Assembly (NCBI RefSeq): GCF_007923445.1
Contig: NZ_VOJI01000011.1
Span: 67,295 to 131,294 of the forward strand
Source: Puniceibacterium confluentis
Lineage (GTDB): Bacteria; Pseudomonadota; Alphaproteobacteria; Rhodobacterales; Rhodobacteraceae
DNA: 64,000 nucleotides
Direction of reading: 5' to 3'
The position numbers and the translations under genes were made by a program. Positions 38,456 through 46,433 of the stretch are shown here, one piece after another; positions within the stretch are counted from its first letter, which is position 1; each line of letters begins with the position of its first letter. The notes beneath the pieces were generated by a model. The model made no database searches. It had not been told where the DNA came from and saw only the letters and a list, made by a program, of their open reading frames with translations.

Positions 38456-39450
38456 GGGTGCGGAAAACCTGCCGGGCAGGGACCGGACTGGCAATCTGGC
38501 TGGTCTTTGGCGCCGTGCTGATCCCGCAGCAGGCCGGGGCCGACGAAATCTGGGTGACAAACGAAAAGGACAACTCGATTTCGGTGATCGACACCGAAAG
38601 CCTCGAGGTGACACGGACCATCCCCACCGGCGACCGGCCGCGCGGCATCATCTTTTCGCATGATTACAAGGCGGTCTACATCTGCGCATCGGACAGCGAC
38701 GCGGTACAGGTCATGGACCCGGACAGTGGCCGGATCCTGCACGATCTGCCGTCGGGCGAGGACCCGGAACAGTTTGCGCTGCACCCCGACAACCGGCATC
38801 TCTATATCGCCAACGAGGATGACGCCATCACCACCGTGGTCGATGTCGACACCCGGCGCGTGATCCGCCAGATCAATGTCGGCATCGAACCCGAGGGCAT
38901 GGCGGTGTCGCCCGACGGCGCGCTGGCGGTGACCACCTCCGAAACCACCAACATGGCGCATTGGATCGACACCGCCACCGGCGACCTGGTGGCCAACACA
39001 CTGGTCGATTCCCGGCCCCGGCATGCGGAATTCGTCAAACACGGCACCGAGCTGTGGGTGAGTTCCGAAATCGGTGGCACGATCACCGTCTTTGACGTCG
39101 CCACCCGCAGCGAAAAGGCCAAGATCACCTTTGAACTGCCGCGCATCCACCCGGATCTGATCCAGCCGGTCGGTTTTGAATTCACCCGCGACGACGGGCT
39201 GGCTTTTGTGGCGCTGGGGCCCTCGAACCATCTGGCCGTGGTCAACGCCCAAACCTATGTGGTCGAGGATTACATTCTGGTCGGACGCCGGGTCTGGCAC
39301 CTGGCCTTTGACCGCGACCGCGAACACCTGTTCACCACCAACGGCGTCTCGGGGGATGTGACCGTGGTGGATGTCGCCCGGCGCAAGGCGCTCAAGACGA
39401 TCCCTGTCGGGCGCTACCCCTGGGGGGCGGCGTTCCGGCCCACCGACTGA
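38437..39450 (+). CDS. PQQ-locus YVTN beta-propeller protein
   Basis: The 337-residue exported protein has a signal anchor with a Lys/Arg-rich start and then a seven-bladed YVTN propeller (EIWVTNEKDNSISVIDTES, repeated as IYVANEDDA- and LWVSSEIGG-like blades). It is the TIGR03866-type partner of the previous binding protein in PQQ-dependent alcohol oxidation loci. A role in enzyme assembly or electron transfer is guessed in the literature but not shown. GGGAG precedes the ATG. Confidence 0.87.
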   Translation: MRGVRVRVRKTCRAGTGLAIWLVFGAVLIPQQAGADEIWVTNEKDNSISVIDTESLEVTRTIPTGDRPRGIIFSHDYKAVYICASDSDAVQVMDPDSGRILHDLPSGEDPEQFALHPDNRHLYIANEDDAITTVVDVDTRRVIRQINVGIEPEGMAVSPDGALAVTTSETTNMAHWIDTATGDLVANTLVDSRPRHAEFVKHGTELWVSSEIGGTITVFDVATRSEKAKITFELPRIHPDLIQPVGFEFTRDDGLAFVALGPSNHLAVVNAQTYVVEDYILVGRRVWHLAFDRDREHLFTTNGVSGDVTVVDVARRKALKTIPVGRYPWGAAFRPTD

Positions 39451-39538
39451 AACACCGGGCGGTGGCTGCGGTCCGCCGCCCCTGTTCCGGCCCGGCTGGC
39501 GACGGATGTCCGCGCCGCGCATTGGAAAGGAACACGCG

Positions 39539-40096
39539 ATGATCCGAAGCATTCTCAGCCCCGCGGTTGTGTGTCTGTTCGCACTGACCCACGGAGTCAG
39601 CGCGCAAGAGGCCGCGACGGACGATTACGGCAGCCTCAACCCGGATGAGATGACCCTGAACCGGGTGCTGGAGGACTCCGCAGGCGGGGCGGTGGATATG
39701 GTGACCTGCGCCACCGGCTACATGCTGACCAAGTCAGGCAACCACGCAGCCGCCCGGGCGCTGTTCCGGCGCTGTGCCGAAGCGGGCTATACCGGCGCCA
39801 TGACCTGGATGAGCCAGCTGGACAACAACGGGCTGGGGGCGGAATACAATCCCGAAGCCTCGGCCGACTGGGACCGGCGGGCGGCCGAAGCCGGGGATCC
39901 GGTCGGACAGCTCAACCACGGAATCAACCTGCTGCGCGGTCACGGCATCGCCCGCGACGAGGCGCAGGGCCGCGCCTTTGTGGACCGCGCCGCCACGGCC
40001 GGACTGCCGGCCGCGCAGCGTCTGGCCGGGGCGGCCTACGACCTGGACGAGGTGACGCCGGACGCCGACAACTGGAAATATGCTCCTGGCTTCTGA
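39539..40096 (+). CDS. Exported Sel1-repeat protein
   Basis: The product has 185 residues from ATG 39539 behind GGAAAGG. A signal peptide is cut after HGVSAQ. Sel1/TPR-like helices follow (AARALFRRCAEAGYTGAMTWM, NHGINLLRGHGIARDEAQGR). It has no catalytic motif, and its position in the locus suggests an adaptor for quinoprotein maturation. It is 88 bases after the propeller gene and before the strong hairpin at 40151. Confidence 0.8.
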   Translation: MIRSILSPAVVCLFALTHGVSAQEAATDDYGSLNPDEMTLNRVLEDSAGGAVDMVTCATGYMLTKSGNHAAARALFRRCAEAGYTGAMTWMSQLDNNGLGAEYNPEASADWDRRAAEAGDPVGQLNHGINLLRGHGIARDEAQGRAFVDRAATAGLPAAQRLAGAAYDLDEVTPDADNWKYAPGF

Positions 40097-40150
40097 CCCC
40101 TACAAAATGTGTAGCTGAGACCTATACGACCTTTGGACACCGCCGTCCGC

Positions 40151-40174
40151 AAAGCCGCCTCCAGGGGCGGCTTT
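40151..40174 (+). terminator. Hairpin after the Sel1 gene
   Basis: AAAGCCGCC and GGCGGCTTT form a perfect 9-base stem with a 6-base loop 55 bases after the Sel1 gene stop. The following T run is weak, so termination may be partial and let transcription reach the dehydrogenase gene. Confidence 0.65.
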
Positions 40175-40406
40175 GCCGTTTCGGGCCGCGAAAATCGGCC
40201 AGAAACCGTGGTTTTTCGGCAAAAATGACCGATTCCGCTGCATTTCCGGAAGTGGTCGCGGCGTCCCTGTCAATGCTGCCTCGGTCGTACGACCTAAGCG
40301 CCGTATGTCAGGGACGGCGTATCCTTATAGTCCGGAACCGGAGGACAGACGCCGGTTGCACCCTGCACGTCGGCGCTCAGACACCACCACTCAAGGGAGG
40401 ACCGGA
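40175..40406 (+). promoter_or_regulatory. Promoter region of the quinoprotein alcohol dehydrogenase
   Basis: This is non-coding; no supported ORF is found. It holds the perfect palindrome GGTCGTACGACC (40283-40294) and a possible -10 (TTATAG, 40325-40330). The palindrome is centred about 48 bases before the likely transcription start, a usual activator position. A half-site TACGACC lies at 40125-40131, and GGTCGTA occurs again at 37225-37231 before the binding-protein gene. GGGAGG precedes the ATG at 40407. Confidence 0.5.
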
Positions 40407-42173
40407 ATGAACAAATTCATCGCTACCGTCACCATCAGCATGCTGGCCGCGACCGCGGCCACGGCGCAGGTCACCGAAGAAATGATCGCCAGCGATCAGA
40501 CCATGACGAACCAGATCGTCTCCAACGGCATGGGGCGCGACCTTCAGCGCTATTCGCCGCTGGACATGATCACCAAGGACAACGTCAAGAACCTTGTCCC
40601 CGCCTGGGCCTTCAGCCTTGGCGGCGAAAAGCAGCGTGGCCAGGAGACCCAGCCGCTGATTTACGACGGCGTGATGTATGTCACTGGATCGTATTCGCGC
40701 CTTTACGCCATCGACGTGATGACCGGCGAAGAGCTGTGGCAGTACGATGCCCGCCTGCCCGAAGGCATCCTGCCCTGCTGTGACGTGGTCAACCGGGGCG
40801 CTGCAATCTACGGCGACAAGATCTATTTCGGCACCCTGGATGCCCGCATCGTGGCACTGGATCTGAAAACGGGTGACGTGGTCTGGCGTGATCAGATCGC
40901 CGACTACAAGGCCGGCTATTCCTATACCGCAGCCCCCCTGATCGTGGATGGCCTTGTCATCACCGGCAACTCGGGCGGTGAATTCGGCATCGTCGGCGAA
41001 GTGCAGGCGCGTGACGCCGAAACCGGCGACCTGGTCTGGACCCGCCCGGTGATCGAAGGCCACATGGGCACCCTGAACGGCGAAGAAAGCACGATGACCG
41101 GCACGCTGAATGCGACCTGGCCGGGCGACATGTGGAAGACCGGCGGCGGTGCCACATGGCTGGGCGGTTCCTATGATGCCGACACCGACACGCTGGTGTT
41201 CGGCGCCGGCAACCCGGCCCCCTGGAACAGTCACCTGCGCAACGCCGGCACCCCGGTCGAGGGCAACGCCGGCGACAACCTCTATGCCGCCTCACGTATC
41301 GGCATCGACCCCAAGACCGGCGACATCAAGTGGCACTTCCAGACCACACCGCGCGAAGGCTGGGATTATGACGGTGTGAACGAAGTCGTCGCCTACACCG
41401 ACCGCCAGGGCAACAAACGGTTCGGCACTGCGGACCGCAACGGCTATTTCTACGTGCTGAACCGCGAGGATGGCGCCTTTGTCTCGGCCAAGCCCTTCGT
41501 CAAGGACATCACCTGGGCCAGCGGCATCGACGACACCGGCCGCCCGATCTTCAACGAGGAAAACCGCCCCGGTGATCCCTCAGCGGCGACCGATGGCACC
41601 AAGGGCGAAGTCGTGTTCTCGTCGCCGTCGTTCCTCGGGGGCAAGAACTGGATGCCGATGGCCTTCAGCCAGAAGACCGGCAACTTCTATGTGCCCTCCA
41701 ACGAATGGGGCATGGACATCTGGAACGAGCCGATCACCTACAAGAAGGGCGCGGCCTACCTCGGGTCCGGCTTTACCATCAAGCCGAACTACGAGGATCA
41801 CATCGGCTCGCTCAAGGCGATCGACCCCGACACCGGCGAATGGGTCTGGGAATACAAGAACGACGCACCGCTCTGGGGCGGCGTGATGACCACAGCCGGG
41901 GGCCTCGTGTTCTTTGGTACCCCCGAAGGCAAGTTCCTCGCACTGGATGACGAAACCGGCGAGACGGTGTGGTCGTTCCAGACCGGGTCCGGCATCGTCG
42001 GCCAGCCCGTCACCTGGGATCAGGACGGCGAGCAGTATGTCTCGGTCATTTCCGGCTGGGGCGGTGCTGTGCCGCTCTGGGGCGGCGAAGTGGCCAAGAA
42101 GGTCAGCTACCTCAATCAGGGCGGCATGGTCTGGACATTCCGCCTGCCCAAGGAACTGGCCGCGCTGCAGTAA
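40407..42173 (+). CDS. PQQ-dependent quinoprotein alcohol dehydrogenase, ExaA/PedE-like
   Basis: The 588-residue periplasmic enzyme has a signal peptide cut after ATAATAQ. It has eight propeller blades with tryptophan-docking segments, vicinal Cys124-Cys125 (LPCCD) that closes over PQQ, and the catalytic Asp301 in [11 protein letters not shown]. Residue 303, two after the catalytic Asp, is Lys; lanthanide enzymes have Asp there and calcium enzymes a small residue. It oxidises alcohols to aldehydes or acids and passes electrons to cytochrome PedF. XoxF was considered and dropped because GRDADTG is missing. A strong terminator follows. Confidence 0.9.
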   Translation: MNKFIATVTISMLAATAATAQVTEEMIASDQTMTNQIVSNGMGRDLQRYSPLDMITKDNVKNLVPAWAFSLGGEKQRGQETQPLIYDGVMYVTGSYSRLYAIDVMTGEELWQYDARLPEGILPCCDVVNRGAAIYGDKIYFGTLDARIVALDLKTGDVVWRDQIADYKAGYSYTAAPLIVDGLVITGNSGGEFGIVGEVQARDAETGDLVWTRPVIEGHMGTLNGEESTMTGTLNATWPGDMWKTGGGATWLGGSYDADTDTLVFGAGNPAPWNSHLRNAGTPVEGNAGDNLYAASRIGIDPKTGDIKWHFQTTPREGWDYDGVNEVVAYTDRQGNKRFGTADRNGYFYVLNREDGAFVSAKPFVKDITWASGIDDTGRPIFNEENRPGDPSAATDGTKGEVVFSSPSFLGGKNWMPMAFSQKTGNFYVPSNEWGMDIWNEPITYKKGAAYLGSGFTIKPNYEDHIGSLKAIDPDTGEWVWEYKNDAPLWGGVMTTAGGLVFFGTPEGKFLALDDETGETVWSFQTGSGIVGQPVTWDQDGEQYVSVISGWGGAVPLWGGEVAKKVSYLNQGGMVWTFRLPKELAALQ

Positions 42174-42200
42174 GCGGTCTTGCCAAAGGTCTCTGACCGA

Positions 42201-42231
42201 AGCGCCCGGTGATGTCACCGGGCGCTTTTTT
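42201..42231 (+). terminator. Rho-independent terminator of the alcohol dehydrogenase gene
   Basis: AGCGCCCGGTGA (42201-42212) pairs perfectly with TCACCGGGCGCT (42215-42226) and is followed by a T run. It is the strongest terminator in the window. Confidence 0.93.
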
Positions 42232-42617
42232 GTGCCTGCCGGATCCCGGATATCAGGGTGCTTCGGCACCCGGGGACGGCGTGATGGCAAAAACTGTGAC
42301 ATGTAGTACCCGCGTACCACCCGGCCGCGGACAGCATGACGTATAGAGGCCGGGCACTGCTTAGCTGCATGTGACGAACCGGAAACCGAAGGTCGGCTTC
42401 CGGCAGTAAAACGACAGGTCCCGGGCCCGTCAGTTGCCTGGGGCCGACCCGGTCAGATGCGCATCTGCGGGGCGGGTGCCCGTGTGGATGGTTTGCGAAC
42501 TGCCTTGTTTTGTTGGGAATTCTGGCAATAGGAGTGGACTTGTAATTTCACCTGTGCTTAGTTTTGTGTCGCAAAGGCGACAGGTTGACGCATTTTTATA
42601 CGAACCGTGAATGAGAA
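42232..42617. other. Intergenic region between the quinoprotein and activator loci
   Basis: No gene is seen in 386 bases. It contains a 25-base hairpin at 42379-42403 (CCGGAAACCGA against TCGGCTTCCGG, one mismatch, 3-base loop) without a T run, and AT-rich sequence from about 42500. A small RNA or the promoter of the 160-residue gene is possible but not shown. Confidence 0.5.
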
Positions 42618-42654
42618 GGTTTCTGCCCCTGTTGGGAGGCATGGGGCAGAAACC
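42618..42654 (+). promoter_or_regulatory. Perfect 12-base stem-loop directly before the ribosome site of the gene at 42666
   Basis: GGTTTCTGCCCC pairs with GGGGCAGAAACC across a 13-base loop that itself holds GGGAGGCATG, a decoy-like ribosome site and start. The real site AGGGAGG starts 2 bases past the stem. No T run, so termination is unlikely; translation control or an inverted-repeat operator fits better. Confidence 0.6.
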
Positions 42655-42665
42655 GCAGGGAGGAC

Positions 42666-43148
42666 ATGGTGGATATCTTTTCGAAAAAAGAGGGGCCGCG
42701 GCGCGAAGACGTCGTGGCCAAGCGGCTGATCAGCGAGAACCGGCAGACGATTCACCGGCTGGCGGATCAGATCAGCGGCGGCGGATATTCCGCGTCGCGC
42801 AAGGCTGCGGCCAAGGCCAAGGAACCGCCAAAGCCCGAGGGGTTGAACATCCATCTGTTGGGCGGCAGCGCCCCGGCCTCTCCACCGGATCCCAGAGTGC
42901 GGATCAGCCTGAACAAACGGGTTGTGGTGATGGATGCCAATTCCGGCAGACAAATGCAGTTTCTGGGCCAGATGCGGGTGCGGGATGGCCAGACCTATTT
43001 CGCGCTGGCAACCAGGACCAACGGCTTTGTCTCTCCTGTCGATGACGAGACCGAGCGCCAGCTGGCCGATCTGAACGGCGTGGTGATCGAATCGTCCGAG
43101 ATCGAGGTGAAGTTTGTCGGGGTGATCCGCGAGCGCCTCAACTTCTGA
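42666..43148 (+). CDS. Unrecognised 160-residue protein next to the sigma-54 activator
   Basis: The product begins MVDIFSKKEGPRREDVVAKR. Residues 1-60 are charged helix and linker; residues 75-160 are a beta-rich domain (RVRISLNKRVVVMDANSGRQ, then MRVRDGQTYFALATRTNG). No family is recognised and no signal or membrane segment is seen. AGGGAGG precedes the ATG. It ends 75 bases before the activator gene on the same strand, so it may be co-transcribed, and could modulate the activator or the monooxygenase. Confidence 0.7.
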   Translation: MVDIFSKKEGPRREDVVAKRLISENRQTIHRLADQISGGGYSASRKAAAKAKEPPKPEGLNIHLLGGSAPASPPDPRVRISLNKRVVVMDANSGRQMQFLGQMRVRDGQTYFALATRTNGFVSPVDDETERQLADLNGVVIESSEIEVKFVGVIRERLNF

Positions 43149-43223
43149 CGGCGGGCGCAAGGTTATCACTGCCGACAAGGGCCGCGGGGGATCTTCCCCG
43201 ATCATCCTGGTAAAAGAAGCGTG

Positions 43224-45248
43224 ATGCGAACCAACTATTTCAAATCGTCCAATCCCGGGCCGTCGCCCCGCTTTGCCACCGGTGCCGATCACGCGCAGCG
43301 TGACACCATGCGCGCCTGGGAAGGGTTTGTGGAAAATGGCATAGCGTCTGAGCAGGCCCGGAAGTCGGTCCGCTCGGAGATCCTTGAATCCTGGGAGCGT
43401 TGCAGCGATCTGGGTATCAGCGCCGCCTCGAATGCCACTCCGCAAAAGGTCGACGAGGATGGCGTTACGGCGCTGCGCTCCAAGAACAACTGTCTGGTCA
43501 CCGCCGCGCGTGCGGCGTTCGAGCGACTGTCGCCGCATCTGAACGAATCCGGCGCGATCATGATCCTGGCCGACAATACCGGGGCGATCATCGAAACCAT
43601 TGGCGATTTCAAGACGCTGGATGCCGGCCGCGACATCCGGCTGGAGGTGGGCGGCGTCTGGAAGGAAAGCCTGATCGGCACCAATGGGATCGGCACCGCG
43701 CTGCGCACCGGCAAGCCGACCTATGTGCATGCCTCGGAACACTTCTGCGTTGGCATCAAGGCCTGGACCTGCGCCGGTGTGCCGGTGTTCGATCCGCTGG
43801 ACCGCTCCATCGTCGGGGTGGTGGACCTGTCCGGGCCGCCGGATATCTTTCAGCGGCACAATCTGGCCCTGGTGGTCGCTGCCGCCCGCGAGATCGAGAT
43901 TGCCCTCGCCGAACAGCAACGCGAAGAACGCACGCTGCTGCTCGAGGCGTTCATTGATCTGCCCAAGCCGCGCGACAACGACGATGCGATCGTGCTTCTG
44001 AATTCTGCGGGCCGCATCGTGTTCAGCCGCAATGCGGACAAGGACAGTCAGGGCAAGCCGGACGACCTTGTAGTCGGACGGCATCTGATGTCGCTGGATG
44101 CCAGCATGACCGACGGCGATCTGGCGGCGGCTTTGCCTGCGGGTTTGACGGCCAAGGCGATAGACATACTGAAAACCGGCAACACGCTGCGGGGCGCGGT
44201 GCTGATCCTTCCCTCGGGCAAGGCGTCGCCGCGGCGGCCCAAGCCCGCCGAAATCCGTATCCGGCCGCGCCGTGGCATCCAGGAAGACGACATCCACATC
44301 ATCGGCGACTGCCCCAAGATGCTGGAAACCTTCGAATTTGCCCGCCGCGCGGCGCTGGCCAAGGCCACGGTTCTCATTCAGGGCGAAACCGGGGTCGGCA
44401 AAGAGTTGTTTGCCCGGCTGATCCACAGCCATCACCCGGCGCCGGATGCCCCCTATGTGGCGGTCAACTGCGCCGCCATCTCAGGCGAGCTTATCGGCGG
44501 TGAACTTTTCGGCCATGTGGCCGGGGCCTTTACCGGTGCGCTGCGCGAGGGAAAACCGGGCCGGTTCGAGAACGCCAACAACGGAGTGCTGTGCCTCGAC
44601 GAGATCGGCGATATGCCGCGCGAGTTGCAGACCTACCTTCTGCGGACATTGGAACAGCGCGCGGTCTACCGTATCGGCTGCAACAAGCGCAGGCCGATCG
44701 ACGTGCAGCTGGTGGCGATGACCAACCGCAACCTGCGCCATGACATCGAAGAGGGCCGGTTCCGCCGGGATCTGTTCTACCGGATCGGAACCATCGTCAT
44801 CAACGTGCCGCCGCTGCGCGAACGGGGCCGGGATCTGGACCTGCTGATTGACCACTTCAACCACAAGCTTTGTGCCCGCTTCGAACGCGCGCCACTGGTC
44901 TTCGACGACCAGGCGATGACAGTGCTGCGCGGGTATTCCTGGCCCGGCAACGTGCGCGAACTGCGCAATGTGGTCGAGCGCCTGTGCCTGTTGCACGGCG
45001 ATGGAATCGTGTCCGTCATGAACCTGCCGGAAGAAATCCGCGAGCCGGGATCCGATCGTTTTCTGCCGGGTGACGGGCCACGCAACGCCGGGACCTCGAT
45101 GGATCTGGACGAAATTGAATCGGTGGCCATTCAGCGGGCCATCGAGCAGGAGAACGGCAATCTGACCAAGGTGGCAACCGTGCTCGGCATTTCCCGTCCG
45201 ACGCTCTACCGCAAGATCCGGCAGTACGGGCTGGAACGGCGGAAATGA
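43224..45248 (+). CDS. Sigma-54-dependent activator, AcoR/MimR-like
   Basis: The product has 674 residues. A GAF-type sensor region (about 75-240: NESGAIMILADNTGAIIETI) is followed by an AAA+ domain with Walker A GETGVGKE, the sigma-54 contact GAFTGA and Walker B LCLDEIG. The C-terminus is a Fis-type HTH (LTKVATVLGISRPTLYRKIR). It activates sigma-54 promoters when an effector binds the GAF domain. It lies at the 3' end of the monooxygenase operon and is convergent with it, like mimR of mycobacteria in kind though not in place. GTG at 43221 is an alternative start. Confidence 0.9.
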   Translation: MRTNYFKSSNPGPSPRFATGADHAQRDTMRAWEGFVENGIASEQARKSVRSEILESWERCSDLGISAASNATPQKVDEDGVTALRSKNNCLVTAARAAFERLSPHLNESGAIMILADNTGAIIETIGDFKTLDAGRDIRLEVGGVWKESLIGTNGIGTALRTGKPTYVHASEHFCVGIKAWTCAGVPVFDPLDRSIVGVVDLSGPPDIFQRHNLALVVAAAREIEIALAEQQREERTLLLEAFIDLPKPRDNDDAIVLLNSAGRIVFSRNADKDSQGKPDDLVVGRHLMSLDASMTDGDLAAALPAGLTAKAIDILKTGNTLRGAVLILPSGKASPRRPKPAEIRIRPRRGIQEDDIHIIGDCPKMLETFEFARRAALAKATVLIQGETGVGKELFARLIHSHHPAPDAPYVAVNCAAISGELIGGELFGHVAGAFTGALREGKPGRFENANNGVLCLDEIGDMPRELQTYLLRTLEQRAVYRIGCNKRRPIDVQLVAMTNRNLRHDIEEGRFRRDLFYRIGTIVINVPPLRERGRDLDLLIDHFNHKLCARFERAPLVFDDQAMTVLRGYSWPGNVRELRNVVERLCLLHGDGIVSVMNLPEEIREPGSDRFLPGDGPRNAGTSMDLDEIESVAIQRAIEQENGNLTKVATVLGISRPTLYRKIRQYGLERRK

Positions 45249-45296
45249 AACGGCCCGCCACGGCCCCTGCGGGGGAAGGGCGCCGCGGCGGGTGTG

Positions 45297-45323
45297 GCCC
45301 GGTTCCCAAAGCGGGAACCGGGC
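45297..45323. terminator. Bidirectional hairpin between convergent activator and ADH genes
   Basis: GCCCGGTTCCC and GGGAACCGGGC form a perfect 11-base stem with a 5-base loop in the 84-base gap between the two convergent stops. No T run is present. Confidence 0.65.
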
Positions 45324-45332
45324 GGGACAGGG

Positions 45333-46376
45333 TCAGGGTACGATGACGCCGCGGCCGGTGAACCGGCGGTTCTTGAAGTCGTCGATGCCCTTGTTGATGT
45401 CGGCCAGCGAAAACTCGGTCTGGTGCATTTTCACCAGCCCGTCGGCGTTCAGCTGCATCAGCTCGACCAGTTCGGTATAGTCCCCGACCAGCGAGCCGCC
45501 GATCTTGATTTCGTTGACCACCAGTTCCAGCGTCGGCACCTCGATCGTGCCGCCGTAGCCGACAACGATCAGCTCGCCGCCCTGACGCAGAAGTTTCCAG
45601 CAGACGTTTTCGACACCCAGCTCACCGACAAAGTCGATCACCACATGGCTGCCGCCGCCGGTCACGTCCTTGATCTCGTCGATCAGGTTTGCGCCGCCGT
45701 CCAGCACGATATCGGCGCCCAGCTCCTTGGCCAGAACCCGCGCGCCGGGTTCGCGGTCCACGGCGATCACGCGGGCGCCGCAGAGATGCTTGAGGCACTG
45801 GATCGCGATATGGCCGAGTCCTCCGACCCCCAGCACCGTCACGTAGGCCCCGGGATAGACCAGCCGGGCGGCGCGTTTGGCGGCGCGATAGGCGGTGATG
45901 CCGGCGTCCGCCATCGGCGCGACCTCGAGAGGGGTGACATTGGTGTTGAGCTTGATCAGCGAACTTTCCGTCGTCAGGAAATACTCGGCAAAGCCACCGT
46001 CGAGCCCCAGGCCGGGGAACAACCCGTGATCGCAATACATGTCATGGCCATAGCGACAGTTGAGGCAGATGCCGCAGCTGCGGTGCGGGTGGCAGATCAC
46101 CGCGTCGCCGGGTTTGACCGAAGTGACATTGCTGCCCACATCCTCGACCCAGCCGGCATTTTCATGCCCCATGACATAGGGCAGCAATCCGCCCTGCGGG
46201 TCCATGATGTCCTTCCAGGCCCCTTCGATGATGTGCAGGTCGGTGCGGCAAAGCCCCGCTGCGCCGACCTTGACCACCACTTCGTCAGGGTGGTTCACCG
46301 TGGGGGCGGGCACTTCTTCGATCCTGAGCTGGGTGTTCATTTCGGGGTCGTATTCGTATAGCCGTGCAGCTTTCAT
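45333..46376 (-). CDS. Zinc-dependent NAD(P) alcohol dehydrogenase of the monooxygenase operon
   Basis: This 347-residue MDR enzyme has the catalytic zinc ligands in AGLCRTDLH and GHENAGW and the structural zinc ligands in CGICLNCRYGHDMYC. The coenzyme site is VTVLGVGGLGHIAIQ with acidic VDRE, favouring NAD. It is the last gene of the monooxygenase operon and probably oxidises the secondary or primary alcohol formed by the hydroxylase (for example 2-propanol). AAGGAG precedes the ATG. Confidence 0.9.
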   Translation of the reverse strand: MKAARLYEYDPEMNTQLRIEEVPAPTVNHPDEVVVKVGAAGLCRTDLHIIEGAWKDIMDPQGGLLPYVMGHENAGWVEDVGSNVTSVKPGDAVICHPHRSCGICLNCRYGHDMYCDHGLFPGLGLDGGFAEYFLTTESSLIKLNTNVTPLEVAPMADAGITAYRAAKRAARLVYPGAYVTVLGVGGLGHIAIQCLKHLCGARVIAVDREPGARVLAKELGADIVLDGGANLIDEIKDVTGGGSHVVIDFVGELGVENVCWKLLRQGGELIVVGYGGTIEVPTLELVVNEIKIGGSLVGDYTELVELMQLNADGLVKMHQTEFSLADINKGIDDFKNRRFTGRGVIVP

Positions 46377-46402
46377 CTTGCGCTCCTTTTCTGAGTTTGG
46401 GT

Positions 46403-46426
46403 CCGGTGCAGCGGGGACTGCACCGG
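46403..46426 (-). other. Intercistronic hairpin between GroEL-like and ADH genes
   Basis: CCGGTGCAG and CTGCACCGG form a perfect 9-base stem, 6-base loop, in the 57-base gap. There is no T run; mRNA processing or stability control is likely. Confidence 0.55.
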
Positions 46427-46433
46427 GGCAGGG

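Noticed and set aside
40407-42173. XoxF-type lanthanide methanol dehydrogenase
   Set aside because: The DxD pair of XoxF after the catalytic Asp is missing, and the PedF cytochrome and PQQ-associated binding protein point to the ExaA branch.
42585-42603. TTGACG and TATACG as a sigma-70 promoter
   Set aside because: The spacer is only 7 bases.
42558-44435. A 625-codon minus-strand open frame
   Set aside because: It lies opposite the clear 160-residue and activator genes, has repetitive Arg/His/Gln composition typical of GC-rich antisense frames and no recognisable domain.
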